Assembly (NCBI GenBank): GCA_031374415.1
Contig: JANMGB010000136.1
Coordinates: 1 to 7,540, forward strand
DNA length: 7,540 bases
Direction: 5' to 3'
Source: CANHBY01 sp031374415
Lineage (GTDB): Bacteria; Pseudomonadota; Gammaproteobacteria; Burkholderiales; Burkholderiaceae_C
Shown here: piece by piece, positions 1 to 5,890 of the stretch
How the letters are laid out: each line of letters begins with the position of its first letter
Numbering within the stretch: the first letter of the stretch is position 1
Notes under the pieces: model-generated
The model's database searches: none
Told to the model about the DNA's origin: nothing
Seen by the model: the letters and a program-made list of their open reading frames with translations, nothing else
Made by a program: the position numbers and the translations under genes

Positions 1-29
1 AGCGATAAGGAAAGCGCAAAAATTTTCAT
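1..29 (-). CDS. N-terminus of a cassette gene, probable exported protein (partial)
   Basis: On the minus strand an ATG at 29-27 opens a frame reading MKIFALSLS and continuing past the window edge. A lysine at position 2 followed by a run of hydrophobic residues is what the start of a Sec signal peptide or lipoprotein signal looks like. The start lies just after the cassette boundary and agrees with the orientation given by the attC sites. There is no clear Shine-Dalgarno sequence in the few bases between the attC core and the ATG. Nothing can be said about function from nine residues; an inner-membrane anchor would look the same. Confidence 0.5.
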
Positions 30-43
30 TCAGGTAAGCCCAA
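1..43 (-). mobile_element. Start of the next integron cassette (partial)
   Basis: In cassette orientation (minus strand) a new cassette starts with TTGGGC at 43-38, directly after the G of the attC1 R' box at position 44. Only its first 43 bases lie in the window. It contains the beginning of a coding sequence 8 bases after the TTGGGC box, which is the usual compact layout of a cassette. Confidence 0.7.
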
Positions 44-139
44 CGTGCAGCTAAGCGGCGACCCTATGGCGCCGCCGACGCTCGAGTAACAAGAAAAAGA
101 AGCCGCCATAGGGTCGTCCGCTTGAGCGTGGGGTTGGGC
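38..139 (-). other. attC: attC recombination site 1 (cassette A)
   Basis: Outer boxes are GCCCAAC (38-44) and GTTGGGC (133-139). The inner stem pairs 53-71 with 104-123, leaving T117 unpaired. In the minus orientation this gives R'' GCCCAAC, then TCAAGCGGA with the extra A, the same pattern as the aadA-type attC L'' box. The loop (about 72-103) differs completely from the other sites in the window. Length is 102 bp. Confidence 0.93.
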
Positions 140-230
140 CACAGGACAAATAATGCGGCCCCCAAACACACACCCACCTTGCCTGCCCGAACCTTGCCAC
201 AGCTGACCCAGCAAAACAACCGGGACATGC
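140..230 (-). repeat. attC-proximal conserved module, copy in cassette A
   Basis: About 91 bp directly inside the R'' box of attC1, highly similar to 2703-2793 and 6918-7007. Landmarks on the + strand are ATGCGGCCCCCAAACACA, CCTTGCCACA and CAGCAAAACAACC. Relative to the cassette C copy it has single-base indels, for example ATAATGCGG here against ACATGCGG, so no reading frame is shared. Confidence 0.8.
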
Positions 231-464
231 CAGCGACCTCACCGCCACCACCTCCGCGAGCTTTCAAACACACGGCCTTTTCTGCTGACCACCGCACCGG
301 CCCACAAACACTACACAGCCCGCCGAACCTCCACCGTCTCGGGCGGTCTGGTGACTCGGCGGAACCAACTCCTGGCGCCGAACACAGCGCCCACCGCATG
401 CCACCAGGCCTTGCGCATGCCTCACTTCGGGCGCGCTGGCTGCAAGGGTGCTACAGCGCAGCGC
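140..464. other. Gene-free 3' part of cassette A, mosaic of shared repeats
   Basis: No believable gene is seen between the end of the small gene (465) and attC1. Positions 140-230 are a copy of the attC-proximal module also found in cassettes C and D. Positions near 270-325 contain GCTGACC and ACAAACACTACACAG, matching cassette C around 6562-6597 and cassette D around 7193-7229. The open frames here (for example minus 399-64) are high-GC by-products: they run into the attC site, and their frame is not kept in the other copies. Confidence 0.6.
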
Positions 465-791
465 TTAGCGCCATGGCGCCTCCAATTCGGCAACAACATC
501 AAATGAGAGCTCACGGATCTCGCTTCCATCTCTGGATACCGCAAACCAGGCTCGGCTCGGGGGTATGCGATCTTGCATGTACATGACACGCACGATCGTC
601 TCTTCATCAGAATTTACGCCAAGCACGAAGCCGTCAATAGCGCGCCTTTTATACAGCTCCTGAAATCGAATCAATGCCTGATGCATGGCCTTTTCTTTTC
701 GCTGCTGAGTCTCGAGTCGGCTATTCCTTTTCGTACGCAAGCCATCAAGCCATACGCGGACAAATAAAAATATTGACCCCCTCTTCTCCAT
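465..791 (-). CDS. Small protein downstream of the metallopeptidase toxin, candidate immunity protein
   Basis: The frame from ATG 791 encodes 108 aa; this ATG overlaps the toxin stop codon as TAATG, suggesting translational coupling. A second possible start is ATG 686 (MHQALIRF), preceded by a purine-rich AGAAAAGG, giving 73 aa. The part after this second Met looks like a compact soluble domain: an N-terminal helix (QALIRFQELYKRRAIDGF), then strands (EETIVRVMYMQ, RAWFAVSRDG, IRELSFDVV) and an end LEAPWR. The 35 residues before it are basic and less protein-like, so the shorter start may be the true one. There is no signal peptide or membrane segment. I do not recognise the family. The immunity role is inferred only from its place directly after a toxin-like gene in the same cassette; an accessory or chaperone role is possible. 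Confidence 0.7.
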   Translation of the reverse strand: MEKRGSIFLFVRVWLDGLRTKRNSRLETQQRKEKAMHQALIRFQELYKRRAIDGFVLGVNSDEETIVRVMYMQDRIPPSRAWFAVSRDGSEIRELSFDVVAELEAPWR

Positions 792-1711
792 TAATTTATA
801 TTACCCATGGAAATTGACACGGTATAAATTGACCCTCCCAAAACAATAGTACCAATTACAGACCCCTCCTGAGCTAACTGCGAAACCGTTACATATCCTC
901 CACTGATAGGAAAACGAATTGCCCCGACGGCTTTAGCCAAGCCATGAACCATCAATTGACCATAACCTTCTGCTAGCGCTTCCTCAATGTAGCGCAATAA
1001 TGCAACGCGCTCATAGGCTGAAAAGCTTATTTGAGCCCTAAATCGGCGAAATGGACCAAAGCGTGGCGAAAAGTATCGATGAACAAGTTCGTGAAACAAT
1101 GTAATTCTCTGTTCCGTGAGAGTTTGATTTCTCGCAATAGTAATTGATCCGTAGGCTGTTGTTCCACCCAGACTGCCGCCAGGGATTGAAGCTGGCCTTG
1201 AAATATTAAGTCCATCAGGCCGCGACCAGCCGATCCCTCTTCCTGCCCCAGGAGGCAGGCCAACGTTTGGGAGCGGATAGATTTTAGGTTGAAGCCCACG
1301 CGACATAACGGCAGACGACTGACCCCGAAGCAAAAATGCCTGAATCACCCCAATTCCGAGCAACGTAACTGCTTTAGCAAAATCTTTTCCAGCCTGATCT
1401 AGATCCGATTCGGAATTGGCGCCTAGTGCAGCGCTCGTAAAATCTATAAACGCCTGCCCACCCTCAAACACCGAAAACCCCAGGGTGAATACTCCAGCAA
1501 CCAAAAGGACGACATCAACAAGCTCCCCAACGCCAAAAGCATGCGAACCAACCCACACAATCAATGTCCCACCGATAATTGCCAGCGATTCAGGCTCCAC
1601 CATTTTTTTGACAACTGACTTGGCGTCATCTGGCAGGTATTGCAGCGATCTTTCCATCGCCGCCCCTAGCTTGTCTACTGAAGAAAGTTGGGAAATTTCA
1701 AGTGCGTTCAT
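791..1711 (-). CDS. Zincin-like metallopeptidase, probable polymorphic toxin module
   Basis: This is a 306-aa protein. Residues 42-58 and 63-83 are two strongly hydrophobic helices (around LAIIGGTLIVWVG and VDVVLLVAGVFTLGF), followed by a charged amphipathic stretch (FIDF...DLDQAGKDFAKAV) and a third hydrophobic segment near 115-128. A Pro/Gly-rich linker (140-185) leads to a C-terminal domain with HELVH at 207-211 (H207, E208 and H211 as zinc ligands and catalytic base) and YIEEALAEGYGQ at 241-252, where a Glu could be the third ligand as in gluzincins. The end (265-306) is beta-rich with GGYVTVSQLA. I recall this arrangement from effector proteins of Proteobacteria, but no delivery domain (PAAR, VgrG, RHS, MIX) or signal peptide is present, so it resembles a detached toxin module. 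The substrate is unknown. Start choice: the first ATG after the cassette start; no good ribosome site is seen. A membrane protease unrelated to competition is an alternative. Confidence 0.85.
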   Translation of the reverse strand: MNALEISQLSSVDKLGAAMERSLQYLPDDAKSVVKKMVEPESLAIIGGTLIVWVGSHAFGVGELVDVVLLVAGVFTLGFSVFEGGQAFIDFTSAALGANSESDLDQAGKDFAKAVTLLGIGVIQAFLLRGQSSAVMSRGLQPKIYPLPNVGLPPGAGRGIGWSRPDGLNISRPASIPGGSLGGTTAYGSITIARNQTLTEQRITLFHELVHRYFSPRFGPFRRFRAQISFSAYERVALLRYIEEALAEGYGQLMVHGLAKAVGAIRFPISGGYVTVSQLAQEGSVIGTIVLGGSIYTVSISMGNIN

Positions 1712-1866
1712 AATTTACTGGCTCTCTCGGTGGTGATCGATCAGACATGTGAGAGAGACACTCTACCCGTGAGCGCTGGGCACCGCCCCCCCGATTCAGG
1801 GGGTCTTGCGCCTGCGCCGGAGCTTGCTGGCGTCACTTCTGAGCGTTGGCACCGCTTGGGAAAAGA

Positions 1867-1967
1867 GCCCAACGTAAAGCTAAGCGGCCGACAGCGGCGC
1901 CGCCAATGTTTGCAAATACCAGCGAGAAGCACCGCCGTTGGCGGTCCGCTTGAGCGGAGGGTTAGGT
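1867..1967 (-). other. attC: attC recombination site 2 (cassette B)
   Basis: Outer boxes are GCCCAAC (1867-1873) and GTTAGGT (1961-1967). The stem pairs 1882-1899 with 1933-1951, with T1945 unpaired on the + strand and one mismatch (A1891/G1941). On the minus strand R'' is ACCTAAC and sits 4 bases after the stop codon of the 97-aa gene. Length is 101 bp. The 1901-1930 loop is unlike that of sites 3 to 5. Confidence 0.92.
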
Positions 1968-1971
1968 TGCA

Positions 1972-2265
1972 TCACTGCAGCTCCCCTCGTGAGATCCGAG
2001 CTTCTGCCTCTTTGCGGGAGACAACTTCACAAGGCCATTGCCATGATGAATAGAGGAACATCGCACCGCCCTCGCGGTCTGTAAGCTGAGCTTTTACAAC
2101 AAACACGGTGCCAATGGGATGCTCCTCTCGAACCTTTCGCGAGCATTCAACCTTTATGTCGGCTGGCAGACCCTGCCCTGGAAGAGGCCTGGCGCGAACC
2201 CCAGCAGATGAAGGCTCGCCTGGGTTGCAGTACGTCTCGATGGCGATGAGTCGGTAGAGTCCCAT
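1972..2265 (-). CDS. Integron cassette protein of unknown function (97 aa)
   Basis: This encodes 97 aa starting MGLYRLIAIETYCN. The start has a short AGG six bases upstream. The sequence looks like a small beta-rich soluble protein: alternating strands around LYRLIAIETY, IKVECSRKV, GTVFVVKAQLTD and AMFLYSSWQW, then a charged C-terminal helix (SRKEAEARISRG). It has two cysteines (C13, C41) plus C79, but no paired CxxC motif, signal peptide or membrane helix. The stop codon is 4 bases before the R'' box of attC2, the usual fit of a cassette gene to its attC. I believe similar hypothetical proteins occur in other cassette arrays, but I cannot assign a function. The upstream 73-aa gene is on the same strand, so the two may share a transcript. 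Confidence 0.8.
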   Translation of the reverse strand: MGLYRLIAIETYCNPGEPSSAGVRARPLPGQGLPADIKVECSRKVREEHPIGTVFVVKAQLTDREGGAMFLYSSWQWPCEVVSRKEAEARISRGELQ

Positions 2266-2290
2266 AAATTACCTGACGTTGGGTTTCGGT

Positions 2291-2307
2291 GATCGGCAAA
2301 GCCGATC
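2291..2307. other. Short perfect stem-loop between the two genes of cassette B
   Basis: GATCGGC-AAA-GCCGATC forms a 7 bp stem with a 3-base loop in the 83 bp gap between the 73-aa and 97-aa genes. No T-run follows on either strand, so it is not a convincing intrinsic terminator. It could slow or protect the mRNA between the two genes. Confidence 0.35.
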
Positions 2308-2348
2308 TGCTGACATGACAGGTCTAGTGCTTTGTATTACGAAACGCT

Positions 2349-2570
2349 TTAGGCATCGAACTCGAACTGCTCAGCCACTTGATGAGCCACTTGAGCATAA
2401 ACACCTGTAAGTAGGAACGGACCCGTAGTTGAATACCCCTTGACCGCCTTGCCCTCGGCGCCAGCTGGAAACGGAAGAAAGGCCATCCCATTCTGGAACC
2501 GCGCATGCTGATTTAATTGTCGATTCATTTCGTCGATGTACTGCTTTTCGTTGAGCCGTTGCTTTGCCAT
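2349..2570 (-). CDS. Integron cassette protein of unknown function (73 aa)
   Basis: This encodes 73 aa starting MAKQRLNEKQYIDEMN. The start is well supported: GGAGG lies five bases upstream of the ATG (2580-2576), and the gene begins 37 bases into the cassette. The N-terminal 25 residues look like a charged amphipathic helix (LNEKQYIDEMNRQLNQHARF). The middle contains GMAFLPFPAGAEGKAVKGYS and the C-terminal part a second helix (GVYAQVAHQVAEQFEF). No membrane segment, signal peptide or metal-binding motif is visible. I do not recognise a family. The pairing with the 97-aa gene could point to a two-gene unit, but only the shared strand and cassette support that. Confidence 0.8.
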   Translation of the reverse strand: MAKQRLNEKQYIDEMNRQLNQHARFQNGMAFLPFPAGAEGKAVKGYSTTGPFLLTGVYAQVAHQVAEQFEFDA

Positions 2571-2601
2571 TCGATCCTCCTCAAATTGCCATTCCAGTAG
2601 A

Positions 2602-2702
2602 ACCTACCGTTGTAGCTGAGCGGCCGACAACAGCGCCGCATATGTTGATGAAGCACTCAAAAAGCGCCGCTGTTGTCGGTCCGCTCGAGCGCCGGGTTGG
2701 GC
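2602..2702 (-). other. attC: attC recombination site 3 (cassette C), with altered core box
   Basis: Outer boxes are ACCTACC (2602-2608) and GTTGGGC (2696-2702). The stem pairs about 2620-2639 with 2664-2684, with T2680 unpaired and one C/C mismatch (2636/2667). On the minus strand the R' core reads GGTAGGT instead of GTTRRRY, so the TT next to the cleavage point has become GT. The rest is nearly identical to sites 4 and 5, including the loop with ATGTTGATGAAGCACTCAA. Confidence 0.9.
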
Positions 2703-2793
2703 CACAGGACAAACATGCGGCCCCCAAACACACACCCACCTTACCTGCCCCCAACCTTGCCACAGCTGGCACAGCAAAACAACCACGACATGC
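2703..2793 (-). repeat. attC-proximal conserved module, copy in cassette C
   Basis: A 91 bp segment directly inside attC3, closely matching 140-230 and 6918-7007. Its match to cassette D continues up to the left end of the IS66-like element. Compared with the cassette A copy it has an extra C in the run before AACCTTGCCACA and lacks a base in the ACATGCGG region, so protein frames are not preserved. Confidence 0.8.
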
Positions 2794-2814
2794 AACCGCC
2801 TCACGCCTGCCACC

Positions 2815-2832
2815 ATTGCCGCCAACACCAAC
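2815..2832. repeat. Target-site duplication, left copy (18 bp)
   Basis: ATTGCCGCCAACACCAAC lies directly left of the element's left inverted repeat. The same 18 bases lie directly right of the right end (6395-6412). The uninterrupted cassette D has the matching site at 7029-7046, with ACA in place of ATT, in one copy only. Shorter duplications do not fit the boundaries set by the inverted repeats. Confidence 0.85.
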
Positions 2833-2864
2833 GGTGTCCCTCCGGCAAATCTGCATGAACTGAT
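2833..2864 (+). repeat. Left terminal inverted repeat of the IS66-like element
   Basis: It starts GGTGTCCCTCCGGCAAATCT. The first 27 bases are identical to the reverse complement of 6368-6394. After one mismatch a further TGAT also matches. Confidence 0.92.
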
Positions 2865-2872
2865 CTGATTGT

Positions 2873-2894
2873 CGTGGCAGCGCAAGCTGCCGCG
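2873..2894. other. Subterminal hairpin near the left end of the element
   Basis: CGTGGCAGC-GCAA-GCTGCCGCG forms a 9 bp stem (one G-T pair) around a GCAA tetraloop, 8 bases inside the left inverted repeat and upstream of the DruA-like gene. It lies in the untranslated leader and could limit read-through expression from outside the element or help recognition of the end. Both roles are guesses from position. No similar hairpin is seen at the right end. Confidence 0.45.
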
Positions 2895-2960
2895 GAAGGG
2901 AGGTGAAGAATTTGCTGCCCCCCCTTGCGTTCCGGCCCTGTGACTGCTACCGTGTGGCGC

Positions 2961-3866
2961 ATGCACCAACCGCTGAGCTACCGTCACCGCGTGATCACCG
3001 ATGAGGACCTCGTCTTCATCCGCAAGCTGATTGCTGACCACCCGGACTCGAGCCGGCGCAACCTGTCAGAGCGACTGTGCGAGGCCTGGAACTGGGTGCA
3101 GGCCAACGGCGCGCTGCGCTCCATGGTGTGCCGAGGTCTAATGTTGATGCTGCACCGCCAGGGACTGATCGAGTTACCAAAGGTGCGCCAGGTCAGTCGC
3201 AACCCGTTTCTGGAGCGCAGCGCGCCGGTGGCGGTCACGGTGGACGAGGCACCGCTGAGCATGGGCCTGGTCGATCTGGGAACGTTGGAAGTCCGACAGG
3301 TTCGGCGCACGCCCGATGAGGCGGTGTTCAACGGCCTGATGCAGCAACACCACTATTTGGGCTACACGCAGCCAGTGGGCGAGCACTTGAAGTACATGGT
3401 GTTCGCCGGTGGCAGGCCGATCGCGTGCATGGCGTGGAGTTCGGCGCCGCGTCACCTGGGCAGCCGCGACCGCTTCATCGGCTGGGCGCCCGAGGCGCGG
3501 CTGGCCAACATCCACCTGCTGGCCTACAACACGCGCTTTCTGATCCTGCCGTGGGTGACAGTGCCGCATCTGGCCTCGCACCTGCTCGGGCGCATTGCTC
3601 GGCGGCTGTCTGCGGATTGGCAGTCGGTGTACGGGCACCCGATCTACTTCCTGGAGACCTTCATCGATCCGCAGCGCTTCCGGGGCACGTGCTACCGGGC
3701 TGCTAACTGGATCCTCATGGGCGTGACGACAGGGCGCGGCAAGGACGCCCCCACATACGAGGCGAACCGATCAATCAAGCAAGTGCTGGGCTATGCGTTG
3801 GTCAAGGACTTCCGCCAGCGGTTGTCAAGGCTGGACGCGCCAGGCAAGCCGCGCACCACCGCATGA
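2961..3866 (+). CDS. DUF4338 / DruA-like protein encoded by the IS66-like element
   Basis: From ATG 2961 this is 301 aa. Residues 10-75 form a helical N-terminal domain (DEDLVFIRKLIADHP, then LSERLCEAWNWVQANG and MVCRGLMLMLHRQGLIELP). The C-terminal domain from about 115 has the hallmarks I know from DUF4338/DruA proteins: HHYLGY, KYMVFAGGRPIACMAW, the stretch FLILPWVTVPHLASHLLGRI, then ETFIDPQRFRGTCYRAANW and GVTTGRG. The arrangement of strands and the final motif suggest a GNAT-like fold, but that is inference. A TTG at 2925 would add 12 residues. The only good ribosome site, GGAGGTG at 2899-2905, sits 5 bases before an in-frame ATT at 2910, so an upstream non-ATG start is possible. The stop overlaps the tnpC start as ATGA. 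DruA is part of the type I Druantia anti-phage system, but its partner genes are absent; a role in transposition is more likely here. Confidence 0.85.
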   Translation: MHQPLSYRHRVITDEDLVFIRKLIADHPDSSRRNLSERLCEAWNWVQANGALRSMVCRGLMLMLHRQGLIELPKVRQVSRNPFLERSAPVAVTVDEAPLSMGLVDLGTLEVRQVRRTPDEAVFNGLMQQHHYLGYTQPVGEHLKYMVFAGGRPIACMAWSSAPRHLGSRDRFIGWAPEARLANIHLLAYNTRFLILPWVTVPHLASHLLGRIARRLSADWQSVYGHPIYFLETFIDPQRFRGTCYRAANWILMGVTTGRGKDAPTYEANRSIKQVLGYALVKDFRQRLSRLDAPGKPRTTA

Positions 3867-5509
3867 AGCCGCCCGAGATCGTCAACGCCACCCAGGCCGA
3901 GCTCGACGAACTCCTGGCCAAGGCCAAGCCAACCTTCTCCAGCGAACAATACCTCTTGCTCGAGCGGGTGTTCGGCACTTTCGTGTACATCATGCTGTCG
4001 CTGCAGAACGCGAAGACCTCGATCAAGCGCTTCCAGCGCCTGTTGTTCGGTGGTCGCACGGAGCACAAGCGCAATGTGCTCAAGCCCGCCGCCTTGGCAG
4101 ACGAGCTGCAGGAGCAGGACGCCACCACTGAGGCGGGGGCCGAGCCTGCGGAGGTGGTGGTGCCCGTGCCCAAGCCGCGCCCTCCCGGTCACGGCCGCAA
4201 CGCGGCGCAAGCTTACAGCGGCGCTCCCATCGTCGAGTGTGAACACCCCGAGTTGAAGTCGGGCGAGCGCTGCCCAGAGTGCGACAAGGGCAAGGTGTAC
4301 GACTCGCCCCCAAAGTCGCTGGTCAAAGTCGTGGGCCAGGCGCCGCTGGGTGCGACGGTCTACAAAGTGCAGCGCCTGCGCTGCCGGCTGTGCGACGCCG
4401 TCTTCACCGCGCCATTGCCCGCGGCGGTGGCCTCGCTGCCAAAGTACGACTCGAGCTGCGCCAGCATGATTGCCCTGCTGCGATTCGGCAACGGCATGCC
4501 GCACTTTCGCCTCGAAGGCCTGCAGGCCTCGCTGTACATTCCGTTGCCCGACGCGACGCAGTGGGACATCGTGTCCAAGGCTGCGCCGGCACCGCGTGCG
4601 GTGTTCGAGCTGCTGATCCGCCAAGCCGCTCAGGCGCCGCTGCTGCACAGCGACGACACATCCATGAAGGTGCTCAGCCTGATGAAGGAACGCGCCAAGG
4701 CTGAAGCCGACGGCGTCAAGCCCGTGGCCAAGGCGATCAACACCTCGGGCATCGTGGCCGTCCTGCAGGACAACGAGCGCGAGCAGCGCAAGGTGGTGTT
4801 GTTCTTCACCGGCCACGCTCACGCTGGCAAGAACATGGAGCGCATCCTGGCGCACCGGGCCGAGGAACTGCAACCGGCGATGCAGATGTGCGACGCACTG
4901 GCGGCCAACGTCTGCGGCGAGTTCACCACCATCCTGGCCAACTGCTTGGCGCACGGACGGCGCCAGGTGACTGATGTGGCCGAGCAATTCCCCGAGGCGG
5001 CCCGTCACGTCGTCGAGGCTCTGGCCGAGGTCTACAAGCACGACGCGCAGTGCCGCGCCCGAGCCTATTCAAGCGAGCAACGCCTGTCGTTCCATCAGCG
5101 GCACAGCCAGCCGGTCATGGACGATCTGCATGCCTGGATCACTGGGCAGATCGACGGCAAGCACGTCGAACCCAACTCGGCCCTGGGCAAGGCACTGAAC
5201 TACCTAATCAAGCACTGGAGCGCGCTCACTCTCTTTCTGCGCAAGGTCGGCGTGCCCCTGGACAATAACCTCTGCGAACAGGTCCTCAAGCGCGCGATAT
5301 TGCATCGCAAAGGATCCCTCTTCTACAAGACGGTGCGGGGTGCGGAGGTCGGCGACATTTACATGAGCTTGATCCACACCTGTCGGCTGTGCGATGTCAA
5401 TCCGTTCGACTATCTGAACGCACTTCAGCAGCGAGCTCAGGACGTGATCGCGGCGCCGGCGCGGTGGCTGCCGTGGAACTTCCGCGAGCAGCTCGCCGAC
5501 GCCCCGTGA
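3863..5509 (+). CDS. tnpC: IS66-family transposase TnpC (DDE)
   Basis: This 548-aa protein is the DDE transposase of the element. Residues 15-75 form the helical N-terminal region ending in the typical SIKRFQRLLFGGRTEHKR motif. A Pro-rich linker (100-112) precedes a zinc ribbon with CPEC at 137-140 and CRLC at 174-177. The catalytic core follows: HSDDTSMKV at 262-270 (first Asp, D264), MCDALAANV at 342-350 (D344) with the following CLAHGRRQ, and DNNLCEQVLK at 467-476 (E472), then the usual RKGSLFY segment. All three acidic residues are present and the length is normal, so it looks intact. The start overlaps the stop of the DruA-like gene by 4 bases (ATGA), pointing to translational coupling. 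The gene converges on tnpB with 21 bp between stop codons. In ordinary IS66 elements tnpC follows tnpA and tnpB on the same strand, which is not the case here. Confidence 0.96.
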   Translation: MKPPEIVNATQAELDELLAKAKPTFSSEQYLLLERVFGTFVYIMLSLQNAKTSIKRFQRLLFGGRTEHKRNVLKPAALADELQEQDATTEAGAEPAEVVVPVPKPRPPGHGRNAAQAYSGAPIVECEHPELKSGERCPECDKGKVYDSPPKSLVKVVGQAPLGATVYKVQRLRCRLCDAVFTAPLPAAVASLPKYDSSCASMIALLRFGNGMPHFRLEGLQASLYIPLPDATQWDIVSKAAPAPRAVFELLIRQAAQAPLLHSDDTSMKVLSLMKERAKAEADGVKPVAKAINTSGIVAVLQDNEREQRKVVLFFTGHAHAGKNMERILAHRAEELQPAMQMCDALAANVCGEFTTILANCLAHGRRQVTDVAEQFPEAARHVVEALAEVYKHDAQCRARAYSSEQRLSFHQRHSQPVMDDLHAWITGQIDGKHVEPNSALGKALNYLIKHWSALTLFLRKVGVPLDNNLCEQVLKRAILHRKGSLFYKTVRGAEVGDIYMSLIHTCRLCDVNPFDYLNALQQRAQDVIAAPARWLPWNFREQLADAP

Positions 5510-5530
5510 GCGTAACCGGCCAAGCTGAGG

Positions 5531-5890
5531 TCAGGCTGCCACGTTGAGCGCGCGCCACGCCGGCGCGGCGCGAGCCTGCGTCGGGTTACCCGCCATGAGC
5601 AGCACCTGCAACTCGCAGGCCTGCAGCGTGTGGCCCGGCCCAACGCCGGCAGGCCACCAGGTGAACTTGCCCGTGGACAGCCGCTTGTGGCATAGCCAGA
5701 ATCCCTGGCCGTCATACACCAAAATTTTGAGGGCCGTTCGGGTTCGATTGCCAAACACGAACAGCGCTCCGCTGAAGGGGTCTGCCTGCAGCAGCTTCCT
5801 GCAGTTGTTCACCAAAGTGTCGATGCCAGCGCGGAAGTCGATCGGCTCCACGGCCACGAGAATGCGCATGTGCGGGGTGATCTGGATCAT
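5531..5890 (-). CDS. tnpB: IS66 accessory protein TnpB (IS66 Orf2-like)
   Basis: The frame from ATG 5890 gives 119 aa and is a full-length TnpB. It carries the family signature: MRILVAVEPIDFRAGID at residues 8-24, DPFSGALFVFGNRTRTALK at 37-55, then LVYDGQGFWLCHKRL and GKFTWWP to residue 80. The C-terminal 25 residues are more variable. TnpB is needed together with TnpA and TnpC for IS66 transposition, but its biochemical role is not settled. The start overlaps the tnpA stop as ATGA, the coupling typical of IS66 elements; this is why I prefer it to the ATG at 5914, which would add 8 residues and overlap tnpA more. Confidence 0.94.
   Translation of the reverse strand: MIQITPHMRILVAVEPIDFRAGIDTLVNNCRKLLQADPFSGALFVFGNRTRTALKILVYDGQGFWLCHKRLSTGKFTWWPAGVGPGHTLQACELQVLLMAGNPTQARAAPAWRALNVAA

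Larger units (their letters stand above)
44..1872 (-). mobile_element. Integron cassette A (toxin/immunity cassette)
   Basis: The cassette runs on the minus strand from TTGGGC at 1872-1867 to the G of the attC1 R' box at 44, 1,829 bp, which is long for a cassette. Its first box (TTGGGC) is complementary to its own R'' box (GCCCAAC, 139-133), as expected for one excisable unit. It carries a 306-aa metallopeptidase-like gene and a small downstream gene, then about 325 bp without a gene before attC1. Both ends resemble the ends of cassettes C and D, while the gene-bearing middle is visibly more AT-rich than the ends. Confidence 0.85.
1873..2607 (-). mobile_element. Integron cassette B (two small unknown genes)
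   Basis: A 735 bp cassette on the minus strand, from the attC3 R' box to the G of the attC2 R' box at 1873. Its R'' (ACCTAAC) should pair with a first box TTAGGT; the box present reads GTAGGT (2607-2602), one mismatch. It holds two same-strand genes of 73 and 97 aa with 83 bp between them. Most cassettes hold one gene, so two is mildly unusual. Its outer box sequence and lack of the shared module set it apart from cassettes A, C and D. Confidence 0.85.

Noticed and set aside
64..399. 111-aa minus-strand frame at the end of cassette A, ending inside attC1
   Set aside because: The frame reads through the shared module, where copies in C and D are shifted by indels. The PNPTLKR-type ending is the usual product of translating an attC edge.
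1780..1812. C-run/G-run hairpin (CCCCCCCGATTCAGGGGG) upstream of the toxin gene as a terminator
   Set aside because: A short stem is possible, but no T-run follows on either strand, and it precedes the gene in the cassette direction; nothing else supports a function.
2278..2284. GTTGGGT between the two genes of cassette B as a decayed attC
   Set aside because: In cassette orientation it would be an R''-type box directly before a gene with no stem arm or second box, so it is probably chance.
2961..3866. A Druantia anti-phage locus
   Set aside because: Only a DruA-like protein is present; there is no DruE-type helicase or DruB, DruC or DruD gene, and the gene lies inside a transposable element.
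3791..5041. Long open frame (416 aa) on the minus strand opposite the DruA-like gene and tnpC
   Set aside because: It is the antisense of recognisable genes in high-GC codons, is rich in Arg, Leu, His and Gln, and shows no family motif.
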